DNA of 64,000 nucleotides from Homarus americanus (Eukaryota; Arthropoda; Malacostraca; Decapoda; Nephropidae). Positions 46,501 to 58,415 of the stretch are shown piece after piece; within the stretch, counting starts at the first letter, position 1, and each line of letters opens with the position of its first letter. The stretch is taken from assembly GCF_018991925.1 (NCBI RefSeq), contig NW_024737068.1, positions 9,294,625-9,358,624 of the forward strand. Direction: 5' to 3'. The position numbers and the translations under genes were made by a program. The notes under the pieces are model-generated. The model had not been told where the DNA came from. It worked only from the letters and a program-made list of their open reading frames with translations, and ran no database searches.

Positions 46501-48803
46501 GTTACGTCAGTATTTGGCGGGAGAAAGGTGAAGTCGGTGACCGGCTGGTAACACTGGTCAACATAAAAAAAAATTCTCATGGTTCTGGATCAAAACAGTC
46601 TGATTCTAGTGTAATTGTATGTGCTGAACTCAATTATGACATTCGTATAGCTGTATCAGGCTCAGTTTTCCAGAACCAGCATATCTATATATTTAGTGTA
46701 CCATGCTATTCATACAGTAATTTATATGCTCATTGGCTCCACTTATGCAATTATTTTGTCCTGATTTGTGCTTTTTTGTTTGTTTCAGTTTGCTGATTCA
46801 TGATATTGCATATCTACACCTGCATGATTTGTAATTACTCTGAAATTAACAAAACATGGAACGTCGCAAGTGTGTGAACGGTGCTGACAGTTTTTGCTAC
46901 ATATGTGGTGCCTTCACTCCTGGTAGCCTCAAGAAACCAATCACAAAAGCTGTTCGACTGAACTACAAAAGTTACTTCAAATGTCATTTGGGTGACCAAG
47001 ACAAGAAATGGGCACCTCATGTAGCCTGTAAGTCTTGTGTTAACCACCTGAGCGAGTGGATGTGTGGTAAACGAAGTTCAGGAATGCCGTTTGCTGTACC
47101 AATGATATGGCGTGAACCTAAAGACCACAGTAGTGACTGCTACTTCTGTCTCACAAATATTAAGGGAATAAAAATCAAGACACGAGGCAAGGTACAGTAC
47201 CCCAATATTGCTTCTGCAATCCGACCAGTACCGCACAGTGCTGAACTTCCAGTCCCAAATCCACCGACTGAACAAGAATTGAGTGATTCCGATTCTACCT
47301 CTACCTCAATGGAAAACGACTACCAGGATGACTCTGAAAATACCAGGCCTAAACTATTTACTCAAGAAGCGCTTCATGATCTCATCAGGGACCTAAACTT
47401 GTCAAAAGAAAAGGCTGAAGTTTTGGGATCCAGACTAAAGCAGCGTAACCTGCTAGAAGATGGAGTGCATATCACTACAGAGAAAGAGTAAAGTTCAGAA
47501 GCACTTTTAGAACTTCATATTTTGTCATTATAAAGGATTTGAACTTATGTTTTTTGGTAAAATTTTTTATGAGCTTATCTGTGATAGGTTTAAAATTGTA
47601 TCTTGCATGACGCGATAATGTTACTATATTTACTATTTTTTGTATTCTTTAAGAAAGTAGGTCTGATGGTAGAATGAAACATCCAATTAATATTCATTAA
47701 TATGAAATTAGTCATGAAAGCACAGTCACATGAGATAATCTCATCTTTTGCACGACACATGATGGAATATTAAATATTTGTACCTATTGATTTTTTTATA
47801 AAACCTGGTCTGATAGAACAAAACAAATATCAGATTCGAATTCAGCAATATGAAATTAGTTGTGTGAGCATGATCTCATATGTGAACCATTTTGGCTGTT
47901 GACCAGTGTATCGATAGTCAGTCTTGGCACAACTGTCATAAGTTAAGTAGTATACCCTCTCTCTGGTGTTTTGAGAGTGGCATTTGACTATTGAGATTTG
48001 GTTTGCTTGATATTGATTTTGTGTGATCTTGTTGGACCTTCAGTCCTTACTCGGCCACTTCCAAACATCTTGTATTATTATTGTTATTTATTTTATTTTA
48101 TGTGCACATATGTGGTGGTAGGAATAAGTTAGTAAATGGTCATATTTTTATTGACTTGTTTAGGTTTTGACCTGTTAACTCGACCTTTGTTGGGAAAACT
48201 TGGGATTAAGAATATAATAATAAATACTGATATATTTGAAAGACTTAAGTGATTTGTGTTTATGTAACGATCTACCCTTGGGTCGTAACACCACCCCTCT
48301 GTACTGGAAGATATTCTTGCCATCTATCCTGGTTTTCTCATCCCCTGGCACACTATATTTCAGTCAGCCACTTGAACTTCTCATGTAATCATTATTTTTA
48401 TGATATTCCTATTCTTATTATTCAAAAAATATTGTTAGTACTATTTACATTCCTCTTCTTCCTCTCTTTATAATTATTTATTCCCTCATGATCTTGCTGC
48501 CAGTATCAGTGTAATAGCAATTAAGTAATCATAGGCATATGGGCTAGCTATTTACTGAGGGGGAGGGGCACAGAAGGAAGACGATAATTAAATAAAATGG
48601 TTAAGAAAATAATAAAAAATTAATGATTATAATTATCATCATTCTCTCTCCCCATGTTATTACAGTAAATCAATGAATACAAGTATATATATGTGTGAAT
48701 GCTTTAAATTTGTCAATATGGCCACTAGATATATTACAGATGCCTAGGCTATACAAAAGTTTCAAGCAACAAATAGGTACTTGTCTCTCCACATTCGGTT
48801 TCC
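46498..48803 (+). mobile_element. 2.3-kb module, right copy of inverted pair
   Basis: Inverted copy of 43437-45741. It begins TATGTTACGTCAG at a junction with the decapod-type repeat fragment and ends near TCCACATTCGGTTTC, after which the flank differs from the left side. GGGTCGTAACACC at 48281-48293 corresponds to the TGTTACGACCC start on the other copy. The plus-strand neighbour gene seen beside the left copy is absent here except for the last 18 codons, so this copy is truncated or was duplicated without it. Confidence 0.9.
46856..47491 (+). CDS. 211-aa zinc-binding protein of an unnamed repeat-borne family (copy 2)
   Basis: Intact ORF, ATG 46856 to TAA 47491, whose translation is identical to copy 1. 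The same Cys pairs (residues 14/17 and 58/61) and the HSSDCYFC cluster at 91-98 are present. The upstream 360 bp, from TGTTACGTCAGTATTTGGCG to the ATG, is also identical in the two copies and would hold any promoter. The two copies are transcribed away from each other (divergently) out of the central loop. Being intact in both copies, it is the best protein-coding candidate in the window. Confidence 0.75.
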   Translation: MERRKCVNGADSFCYICGAFTPGSLKKPITKAVRLNYKSYFKCHLGDQDKKWAPHVACKSCVNHLSEWMCGKRSSGMPFAVPMIWREPKDHSSDCYFCLTNIKGIKIKTRGKVQYPNIASAIRPVPHSAELPVPNPPTEQELSDSDSTSTSMENDYQDDSENTRPKLFTQEALHDLIRDLNLSKEKAEVLGSRLKQRNLLEDGVHITTEKE

Positions 48804-49403
48804 TGGCTGAAAGTTAGACTTTAGGGAATTTAAATTTAAAACTGCTAATGGCTCTCAAGTATTACCCTTCCTCCTGTTGCACCATATAAATTTGCTTCAT
48901 GCTCAATGAAATCCAAATTTTTCTGTTTTTCATCCTTTGCAAATCGATGAAATCTCACAAACTTTTATCATATAGTCTGTAATTTGATATGCATCAAAGT
49001 AAGGAATATTTATCAGGCATTGTTATAAACCTTCGCACCATGACGGCCAGCTGGTAACTGAGGTCCCAGCCAACCCCCTCCCCAGGGCTGCCTGTCAGAT
49101 AACGTCAGGCGAGGTGAAGGCCGAATTTTCGACTCGAAGTGGGTTGACTTGGTATAATTAGACTTTGCTTGTGATATCTACTGCTTCTGTACATACGACT
49201 CCGGCCTCTGGTAACCAGTGGTGGAAGCTGGGTAAGCGGTGAAAGGAGGGTTATAACAATAGTAGTAATAATAATAATAATAATAATAAAACAAACACAT
49301 ACAAAAATTAAATAAATATCAACAGTGAGAAACAAAATACTGAATGTATGTTTTGTTGTCAAAGTAAGAGAAACAATAATATTGAGACCTTGCAAATTGT
49401 GTG
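48804..49403. other. Flank with possible coding remnant on minus strand
   Basis: Between about 49010 and 48850 the minus strand reads IPYFDAYQITDYMIK and, one frame over, KFVRFHRFAKDEKQKNLDF followed by IEHEANLYGATGGRVI. This looks like protein but I do not recognise it, and it needs one frameshift. The rest is unique DNA with an (AAT)n run at 49268-49288. Confidence 0.35.
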
Positions 49404-49990
49404 TGTTACGAACCCCGCCACCAATTGTCATGATCTACCTACCCAGCACCACGAGCAACGCCATCTAGGGACGAAACACGAGTATGACTCGTCTTGGTTA
49501 CCACTCCCGGGTTTCCTTTCTCCATATCCTGGTTGTTGCGTCACCTCCTCAAAGTCTTCTTTGTCAGCTCCAATTCGAGGAGAGAGCACTACACTCTGGG
49601 AAGTGACCACAGGATCATCTATCCTCTAAACCTAAGGTACAGTGACTACCTACCGTCTTCTACAATACTCAGCCTTACTCGTCAGCCATCTCAGCTCCTC
49701 ACGTAAGTATTTGTAATCTTGTATTGCCTCTCCCACCTCCACCTTGCTTCACGATTGTTTTATGTTTTATTAATATGTATATACTGTTAATGTTTAGGTT
49801 AAGTTTGGTTAAGGGTAATTTATAAGCTGAATATTTTGTTAAGGGATTTATGGTACTTTATTATACACAACAAAAACTCGCATCCTTTGTCTACCCTTTT
49901 ATAGTCCGATTGTCTTTGTTTTTGTTTTGTTGTTGCCTGTTGGGATCTGGGTAGACCTTTAACTATATTCTAAATCCCCAACTCGTAACA
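49404..49990 (+). mobile_element. Solo LTR of Gypsy type with 4-bp target duplication
   Basis: Begins TGTTACGAACCCC and ends AACTCGTAACA, so the first and last 8 bases (TGTTACGA/TCGTAACA) are perfect inverse complements, typical of Gypsy/Ty3 LTR ends. It is flanked by TGTG at 49400-49403 and TGTG at 49991-49994, a 4-bp target duplication. It contains AT-rich TATA-like words (TATGTATATACTG near 49775, CTTTTATAGTCC near 49899). No internal coding region adjoins it, so it is probably the product of LTR-LTR recombination. Strand is assigned by convention only and could be reversed. The termini resemble those of the sequence at 43952-45994. Confidence 0.75.
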
Positions 49991-49994
49991 TGTG

Positions 49995-51390
<1,396 letters not shown>

Positions 51391-51451
<61 letters not shown>
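51391..51451. repeat. (TA)n tract, right of foldback element
   Basis: About 30 TA units after a short TATG run. It is the presumed other half of the tract at 51050-51148. Confidence 0.97.
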
Positions 51452-51454
<3 letters not shown>

Positions 51455-52204
51455 ATATGTGCGATGTATTATTTTTCTTAAATTCATATCTACTGTGTTA
51501 GGAAAGTGAAAATAAATATTTAAAGTGTGTTTTTAAGATTTTCTGGTTTCTTTTAGTACTTACTGTATGTTAAAGTCTGATCTTCCACTGTTCTAATAGG
51601 GAAGGCAGTGGCCTTGCGCGCTAAAACATTTCTCGTATCACATAATAGACAGTGAATATTGAAGTGGCGTTTTACAGAAAGCCTGTGACGTCGTAACTCG
51701 AGTGAGGTGAAGTAACGTCGAGGCTTCACAAATGTTATTGATTATCCTGCCCACTAACGTTCCTGGAGCTTAAGAAAAGGTTTATATATTTTAAGTATAT
51801 TAATAACTATTGCTTCCATGTATACATTTTTGGGCTCAGGTCAGATGTTAGTGCCTGGGAGAAAGACTGGTGTTCTTTTGCATGCGTATAAACGTTTCTA
51901 TTATAGTGAAGATGACGTGGACTGTCACCTGTGTATAGTATACAGAAGCGTTAGTTCAAAAGAAGGGTCTCTCGCACCATTATTTGAGTAAAGAATCATC
52001 AGCTGGAGGGGATGAATCTTCAGCTGAAAAAAAAGAGAGGGGTGAGTCTCCAGGTGAAATGAACTAAAAGGGGCGAATATTTAAATGATCAGACTGCATT
52101 ATAGGAAAGAGAACTTAACCTTCTCTTACCGAACAAACGTTAACAAGGGAATTAATCAATAATACCAAGAAGAGTGGATCGACACTTTTCTCATCATTCC
52201 CTGA
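51452..52204. other. Unique AT-rich DNA, no gene seen
   Basis: No repeat array, RNA gene or convincing frame is visible. Confidence 0.45.
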
Positions 52205-52440
52205 GGCTTGTTTACCTGGTGGGCGACATGAGTGAGGCTTGTTTCTGAGCAGGTTGACGTTTAGTATACCTTAAGAGTGTACAAGCGTTACTCCCGGAAA
52301 GTTAGACTAGGGTGGGATGGAGGAGGGGAAGTATTTTTATATAAAAATGCTGCCCCCCCCCCCCCTCCATCCAGGGAGTAACTCTCGTAACCTGCACAAA
52401 AACAGCTTCACTTACGTCGCCCACCAGGTAAACAAACAAG
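52205..52440. repeat. Foldback element with G/C-run stem
   Basis: The left arm GTTTACCTGGTGGGCGACAT (from 52210) pairs with the complement of GTCGCCCACCAGGTAAAC near 52415-52432. Inner stems pair GGATGGAGGAGGGG (52316-52329) with CCCCCTCCATCC (52361-52372) and TATTTTTATA with TATAAAAATG at the centre near 52342. The left arm is longer by several indels, and a run of 14 C lies in the right arm. It could be a fourth kind of foldback element. No ORF. Confidence 0.7.
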
Positions 52441-53319
52441 GCGGTAAGGACTGGTAAAACGTTTGTAGGGATAGCGAATCGATTGAATAGAAGCAGGCAA
52501 ACGTTCTCTCCCGCTAGCCAAATTAATCTCCTGGGAACTGTCTACCACCTTCCAAAACCACTGGAGCAAATTGACAGAAAAAAACGTTTCATCCACGCTT
52601 GTTGATTGTATGTTGTTTCGGAGGCCATAAACATTTGTGTGCTGCTGTGGTGTGGTATCATTATTTCTAGGATCCAGCATTTGATACTAGCAGCTGAACA
52701 AACGTTTGGTTCTTGAGAAGGAACTCGTCCGAACGTTCGTTTCGGTGGGGGGGGGAGTTTGATCATAAGAGATTAACAAACACCGTTTTTAGTATTGCCC
52801 GAGATTTTTATTTTTATGTTCAGACAAAGTACACACCGTAGAAGGGGTGTATATTGATTTGCTCCTGTCCGTCTCTACCTCCGTCCGAACTTCCGTCTCC
52901 GCTAATACTATCAGCTGGATAATATAAACACTGAGCTCCTATCGGTTGATATTACTTCATCTTTCGCTTACGTTTATTAGAATCTCCTGATTGGTTAAGT
53001 TTCGCCACCTGTGGGGTCTTACATACGCCAAAAATACTCTTGTAGTTTCATTTTGTTTTAATAAAGGGAAAAATACAATACGGTGAACAGGTTTAATGGG
53101 TTAGTGAATACATTCAGGGGCTCATTGGATAAAATTATCTCACGCGTGTGGAGAAACTCATTCATTCGTCAACTCACGGAAAGCGGGTGTTAAGGTGACT
53201 GTACTTACACAAGAGATTGACTTCAAACGTTTACTTTTTAGAAGATAAACAGAATGTGTTTCCTGTCGTCACACGTTTGAGACAGAAACTTTTTCTTGAA
53301 ACTATACATAAGTGAGAGA
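52441..53319. other. Unique DNA, no gene recognised
   Basis: A 90-codon minus frame at 52408-52680 overlaps the foldback and has no known domain. The rest is unremarkable, including a G run at 52746-52755. Confidence 0.45.
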
Positions 53320-53680
53320 AAGAGGGAAGAGATAGAGTTAGAATTAGAGGAGAGGTAGAGAGATGGAATGAGAGACAAGGGAAGAGAGTGGTGAAGTGTG
53401 AGAGACAGAGGGAGAGGTGAAGTGAGAAACAGAAGGGAAAGGTAAAGTGAGAGAAAAGACGGAAAACAGAGAAATAGATGAGAGAAGACTCTTTCTTTTC
53501 CTATTGACAGTTCTTATCAGGATTAACTCCCTTCTTCTCCCTTTTCCGCCTCCTCTTCTTTTTTCCTCTTCCTCCTCCTCTTCTTCTTCCTCTTCCACCT
53601 CCTCCTCTTCTTATTCCTCATCCTCCTTCTCTTCTTCTTCCTCTTCCACATCTTTATCATCTTCTTAGACCTGACACCTC
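53320..53680. repeat. GA-rich then TCC/TTC-rich tracts
   Basis: Purine tract GAGAGA/GGGAGAGG at 53320-53470 followed by TCTTCC/CCTCCTCTTC at 53530-53665. The two could pair as a polypurine/polypyrimidine hairpin. Glu-rich and Ser-rich frames are artefacts. Confidence 0.8.
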
Positions 53681-54951
53681 ATTTATTGTCTTGTTCCATT
53701 AATGTATTTAGATCTCTCTCTCTCTCTCTCTTTAAACCTTTGACGGGTGGTGGTGAGGTGCGTGTGTGTTCACAGGTTGGCGTGTCCCAGGGGAGCACGT
53801 CGACCACTACCCCCTCATCTGTTCTCGACGACCCTCTCACTCTCATTATTCCCTCCCTCCCTCTCTGAAGGACTCACTCACTCCCTACCACCTTACCCAA
53901 CCCAAAGGATTCACTCACTCCTTCCCATTTTTATTTCTTACCCGAAGGATTCACTCCCTCCCTCTTTCTTCGAAGGACTTCATTGGGTTAGATTAGGTTA
54001 GGTTAGATATCCTCCAAGTTGTTGATATTCCGATACGGTAAGGTTATCTATCCTCCGTTACCGTTGACGGTACAGTACGGCACTGCACCATTATAGTATT
54101 TCCACGCTATCCTGGCCCATAATCCACGCCCCTCTTCTATACTAATAGCTGTTTGGTTCAAAGAAAATCCAAACTAAATATTTTCACAATTGGTAAGCAG
54201 ACCTGTTATTCTTTAAAATAATGTTAAATATCTGGACTATCAAAATGCAGATGATTTCAGGGCATTATCACTTCAGAGAGGATGTTAGAAACGTTTAAAT
54301 ATGTATAGGAAAAAGTTAATATAAATAAGCGCTTATATATACGTAGTCCGGGGAGAGGTATCACACAGGGGAACCAATCAGCTATTTGTAGCTATAGACG
54401 AGGGGCGGGGCTTATGGGCCAGCTTAGCGTGGAAAGGGTATAGTAACTAACTACGATGTAGTGCCTCTAAAACTCGGAGAGAGATGTGTAAGAGAAAAGG
54501 AGAGAGAGATAGAAAATAATAGGTTTGTGTGTGTGTGTGTGTGAGATACAGAGAGAGAGAGGTGTGGGTGCGAGAGAGAGAGAGGCGTGTGACAGCGTGC
54601 GGGCCACCTCTAACAGATGACGTCTTCAAGTTAGTCCATTAATCCACGTTAGGTCTTGGGCAGGGCGAGAAGTGGCGGGGCGGCCCCTCCCACTACTGTC
54701 TTCTTCACGTGATATACAACACCTCCTACATGAAGAGTTATACATATAACTGTAAATTTATCCCTTCAACTTGTATATACCCAGCAATGTGTATGTTTGT
54801 ATTACTGGTATACACGAGTGACTGAATTACTTTTTATTCCCTCTTAATTTATGTTGATTTATGTATGAGTTAGTCTTGTCTGTCTGTCTGTTTGTTGTCT
54901 TATCTGATTATTATTATTGTTAGTGAAGAAGAGTTGTGCATGTGAGTGAGC

Positions 54952-54952
<1 letters not shown>
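53681..54952. other. Spacer with minor repeats
   Basis: Contains (CT)n at 53713-53732, diverged repeats of AAGGATTCACTCACTCC at about 53866-53975, a few TTAGGTTAGG units at 53985-54006, and GT/GA runs at 54521-54590. No gene seen. Confidence 0.5.

Positions 54953-54987
<35 letters not shown>
54953..54987. repeat. (GT)n microsatellite
   Basis: About 17 GT units. Confidence 0.97.
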
Positions 54988-54990
<3 letters not shown>

Positions 54991-55319
54991 GACAATTACT
55001 CTTGGGTGGTGATGTCTTAAGCTCAAGATCTTGTTACACAAACTATTATGAATAAATATTTAAATAGATTACACGACAAATAAAATACAAGTTAATGTCG
55101 ACGTGTAGTGTTAGTCACTGGTGTTATGACCGTATTTGGTGGATGTGTGTTTTTATATCATGAGTGTATATTTACATGTAGTTAGAAAGGAAATTTTACT
55201 CTGGAAAGAGTTAACGCTGCTTAAGTACATGAATTCACGTCGGTGTGACGCTATCAACAAATTACTGATAGTTAAAGAAATAAACAAACCCTTAGGTTTT
55301 GTCGTGCAAGTAGACACAA

Positions 55320-55560
55320 ACCTATTTTTCCCTGGAAAATAAACACAATCCGAACTGTTCCCGCGCACAAAAAAAAAAAACATCTCGAACTTTCTCCTGC
55401 GTAATTAAACACACTCCAAAATTGTTGAGAGCAAATAAAAAACACACTGATTTTTTTCTGCGCTAATAAACACACCTTGTACTTTCTGCGCTAATAAGCC
55501 CAGCATGAAATTTGTCAGTGCCAATAAACATTCCCCGATTTTCCGTTCAAACTCAACTTT
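55320..55560. repeat. Highly degenerate minisatellite (GCGCTAATAAACACACC core)
   Basis: Five loosely spaced cores, including AAATAAACACAATCCGAAC, TGCGTAATTAAACACACTCC, TGCGCTAATAAACACACC and TGCCAATAAACATTCCCC, at intervals of about 45-65 bp. The units are diverged and would be missed by exact repeat search. Confidence 0.6.
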
Positions 55561-55959
55561 GTTTCGGTTTTACACGGACAACTCCAAGGTTGAATTCATA
55601 CAGAATATTCTTAATTTTCCTTCATCGAGTAGTAGTTTGAGCTTATAAACCAAGGAGAATGAAATACAAAATCCTTCACGGTATTTAAATCATATACCCC
55701 AACCCGTCGTTACTTGTGTATCTGTTTGTCTGTTATAATCATAAAGTACAGTACATGTAATAAAGAGTGTTGTCGATAACTTTTTGTTGTAAAATCTTCT
55801 CTCCGAATTATTTTGTTCAAAGGAATTGTACGTAATTATGGTACAAATGGCGCGTTTGGATCAGTGATGAGATAGTTCAAAACTCCGACGGTTTTCTGGC
55901 AGAGTTGTGTGGTCTTGTTTTGAGACGCTGTTATGTGTTTCCCAAGTGACTCAGATAAT

Positions 55960-56130
55960 TAGAGAGATTCACTTACATGACTCAAGGAATTATTTCAAAT
56001 GACTTTTAGGGGATTCTCTCAAATTACTTTTAGGGGATTCTCTCAAATGACTTAAGTGATTCTCTCAGATGACTCGGGTGACTCTTTGGTGATCCTCTTG
56101 GCTGATACTCTCAAAAGACTCGTATGACTC
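55960..56130. repeat. Degenerate ~27-bp minisatellite
   Basis: Imperfect units built on GATTCTCTCAAATGACTTTT plus AGGG, decaying rightwards to ACTCTCAAAAGACTCGTATG. Between 54988 and 56744, outside this and the previous repeat, I see only unique AT-rich DNA. Confidence 0.7.
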
Positions 56131-56744
56131 GTTATACAAGGTAAGTGGATGGTAAACACGCTCCAGACTCCAGAGTGTTATACCTGTGTAATATTCCCAA
56201 CACGTCTACACAAGCCAAAACACATTTCCCTGTGCTATCGTCGGCCCCGGACTCCTGTAGTTATCTGTTAATTAAGATAAAGGTAAGGGAAGGAACGTGA
56301 CGAGCATTTAAAGGGAAGGGGAGGAGGGTAAGAGGAAGGGATGACGTAAATATAGGCGCAACAGGTCGAGCACTTGTTGACATGGCAAAGTTTGTGTCCG
56401 GGCGAATGTGATCGATATTTCCCACGACGTCGCCGCCCACGAACTTAACCCTCTGATTCTCGGAGCGTAAAAAATTCTTGGGTTATTTTTTATTTTTTAT
56501 TTTTACGTCTAAACTGATGGTAAGTGATCGTATTTATCTATGTTACTTTAGCTGAGATACAAAAAATAGATTTTCAAAAGTTCCAACTTTACATCACCCA
56601 GTCTCCCTGACTTATTCAAACATCGACGCTTTCTCAAAGTCTCCAACGTTTAATTTATCTTTGACTCTCTCACATAAGCCTCAATGTGGTACATGGGTAG
56701 ATAGCTTCAGTAAAACCTTCATATAAGATAATTATTATTAAATA

Positions 56745-57075
56745 AGCGGGTACATAGATAGTGCAGGTATACAAACAATGTACATAGACATTGCAGGTAT
56801 ACATACAAATAAACTACATAGACCGTGAAGATATACAAACAATGTACTTAGACAGTGTAGGCATACAAACAATGTACATAGACAATAGAGGCATAAAACA
56901 ATGTACATAAACAGTGTAGCTATGCCTATACTGTAGACAGTATAGGTATACAAACAATGTACATAGACAATATAGGTATACAAGCAATGTGGATAGACAG
57001 TATAGGTATACAAACAATGTACAAAGTATAAGGTATACAAACAATGTACATAGTAAAGGTATTCAAGCAACGGTA
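56745..57075. repeat. 30-bp minisatellite
   Basis: About 11 imperfect units of ACAAACAATGTACATAGAC plus AGTATAGGTAT. Tyr/Cys/Leu frames on the minus strand come from a period divisible by three. Confidence 0.9.
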
Positions 57076-57309
57076 AACAGTAAATCGATAACCAAAGTCA
57101 ACCCATCAAAACCATCATACTCTTATTTTCGGTCGAAATTCTTCAAGAACCGTACGGCAATACCATGCAGGTCTACCGGGTGATGTGAGAGAGGCCGATT
57201 CACTTTCCTGACTCACGACACAAAGATGGATCCAAGGTGACCTCGATGATGCTGTAAGACTCGACCTTCAGCACACCCATTCCTTCATCCTCTCTTGAGA
57301 TGAGAAATA

Positions 57310-57385
57310 TATTGGCGTTCATAGTGGTCAGCAGGCTCATCTTTCAAGTTTGTGGTCCCGGGTTCGATTACCGGGCGGGGTGAAA
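57310..57385 (+). mobile_element. tRNA-derived SINE head or tRNA pseudogene
   Basis: A pol III B box GGTTCGATTAC lies at 57361-57371 inside a perfect T-arm (CCCGG, 9-base loop, CCGGG), and an A-box-like TTCATAGTGGTCAGCAGG lies about 30 bases upstream. The putative anticodon loop CTTTCAA would give TTC, but the anticodon stem does not pair well and no acceptor stem is evident, so it is not a working tRNA. It fits the head of a tRNA-derived SINE whose body would extend past 57420. Confidence 0.5.
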
Positions 57386-58415
57386 AATGGGCAAGTTCCT
57401 GTAATTAGGAACCTGGATTTTGATCGTATTGGGGGATCATATTGTGCCGTGATAATGGGTAGATAGTAGGTGGGGTTGGTAACTTGACTGGTCTTGTGGG
57501 CTCCCGTGGCGCCAGGTTACACAGTTTGCTAAAGATACGGTCACACTAGATTTTTCCGTACAATAAATCAACGATAGCATTTCATACACAGACAATAAAT
57601 CAACAGTACGATCCGCGCACTGGCAAAAGGAACCATTCGCCAGGCGCACAGCTCGCGCGGCTGGAGACCAGGATGTCTTCATTGTATGTTTCTATGGCAG
57701 CATTATCCACTTTAGTGAGATGTGTGGTCCTATTAAAGAAGACCAAGACGAAGATTGTAGCGTCCAGGCGATGTTTGTTTACAAAACTGGCGCAAGTACT
57801 CTAGAGTCAAATAAAATTCCCGTCGTGATATCGTCATATATTTATTATTTTACTATGAAACTTGTGCCCGTGTTTTGTTGTTGAAACTCACTTTTTGTAT
57901 ATTTTTTGTACATTTTACCATTAATAGAAAACAATGAGAACAGTATTTTATTAATACAATAGACTCTCTATAGCAAATGGCATCCCACCTTACCGTGAAT
58001 TGTAAGACTGGTATCGTCCCACTTTTGACAACAAATATTGTAAGTCGACGCTGTAGAGACAACTTGAGGAATTCATTGAAAAATCAACGCTACGGTGGAT
58101 TTATTCTGGGAAGAAACTCTAGTATGACCGAAGCTTAACATAACCCCGAGTTGCAGGTGTAGTTGGGGTGGCTTCGTATACATAGGCTCTGCAATTGAAT
58201 GAGTCTACACCATACATAAATTTTAGCCTTGGTGATCTGAGGAGAGGCTAGTACCGTTTATTATTATTATAATGATTATGATTATGATTATCTTTATTAT
58301 TATTTGTATTATTATTATTTTACAATACAGTGAGGGTTATAGGTCACACATAATTTACAAACAGAGCACCGTGGTCAGCACTAATGTGTCAGTCTCATAG
58401 TTGTAGACTGAAAGT
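57386..58415. other. Unique DNA, no gene recognised
   Basis: May include the body of the SINE above. Short minus frames at 57437-57682 and 57853-58062 show no known motif. An ATT-rich patch lies at 58257-58320. Confidence 0.4.

Noticed and set aside
43437..48803. Treating the inverted modules purely as an assembly fold-over
   Set aside because: There are at least five substitutions between arms, the flanks differ on each outer side, and the 756-bp loop is not symmetrical. Read-level proof is still lacking.
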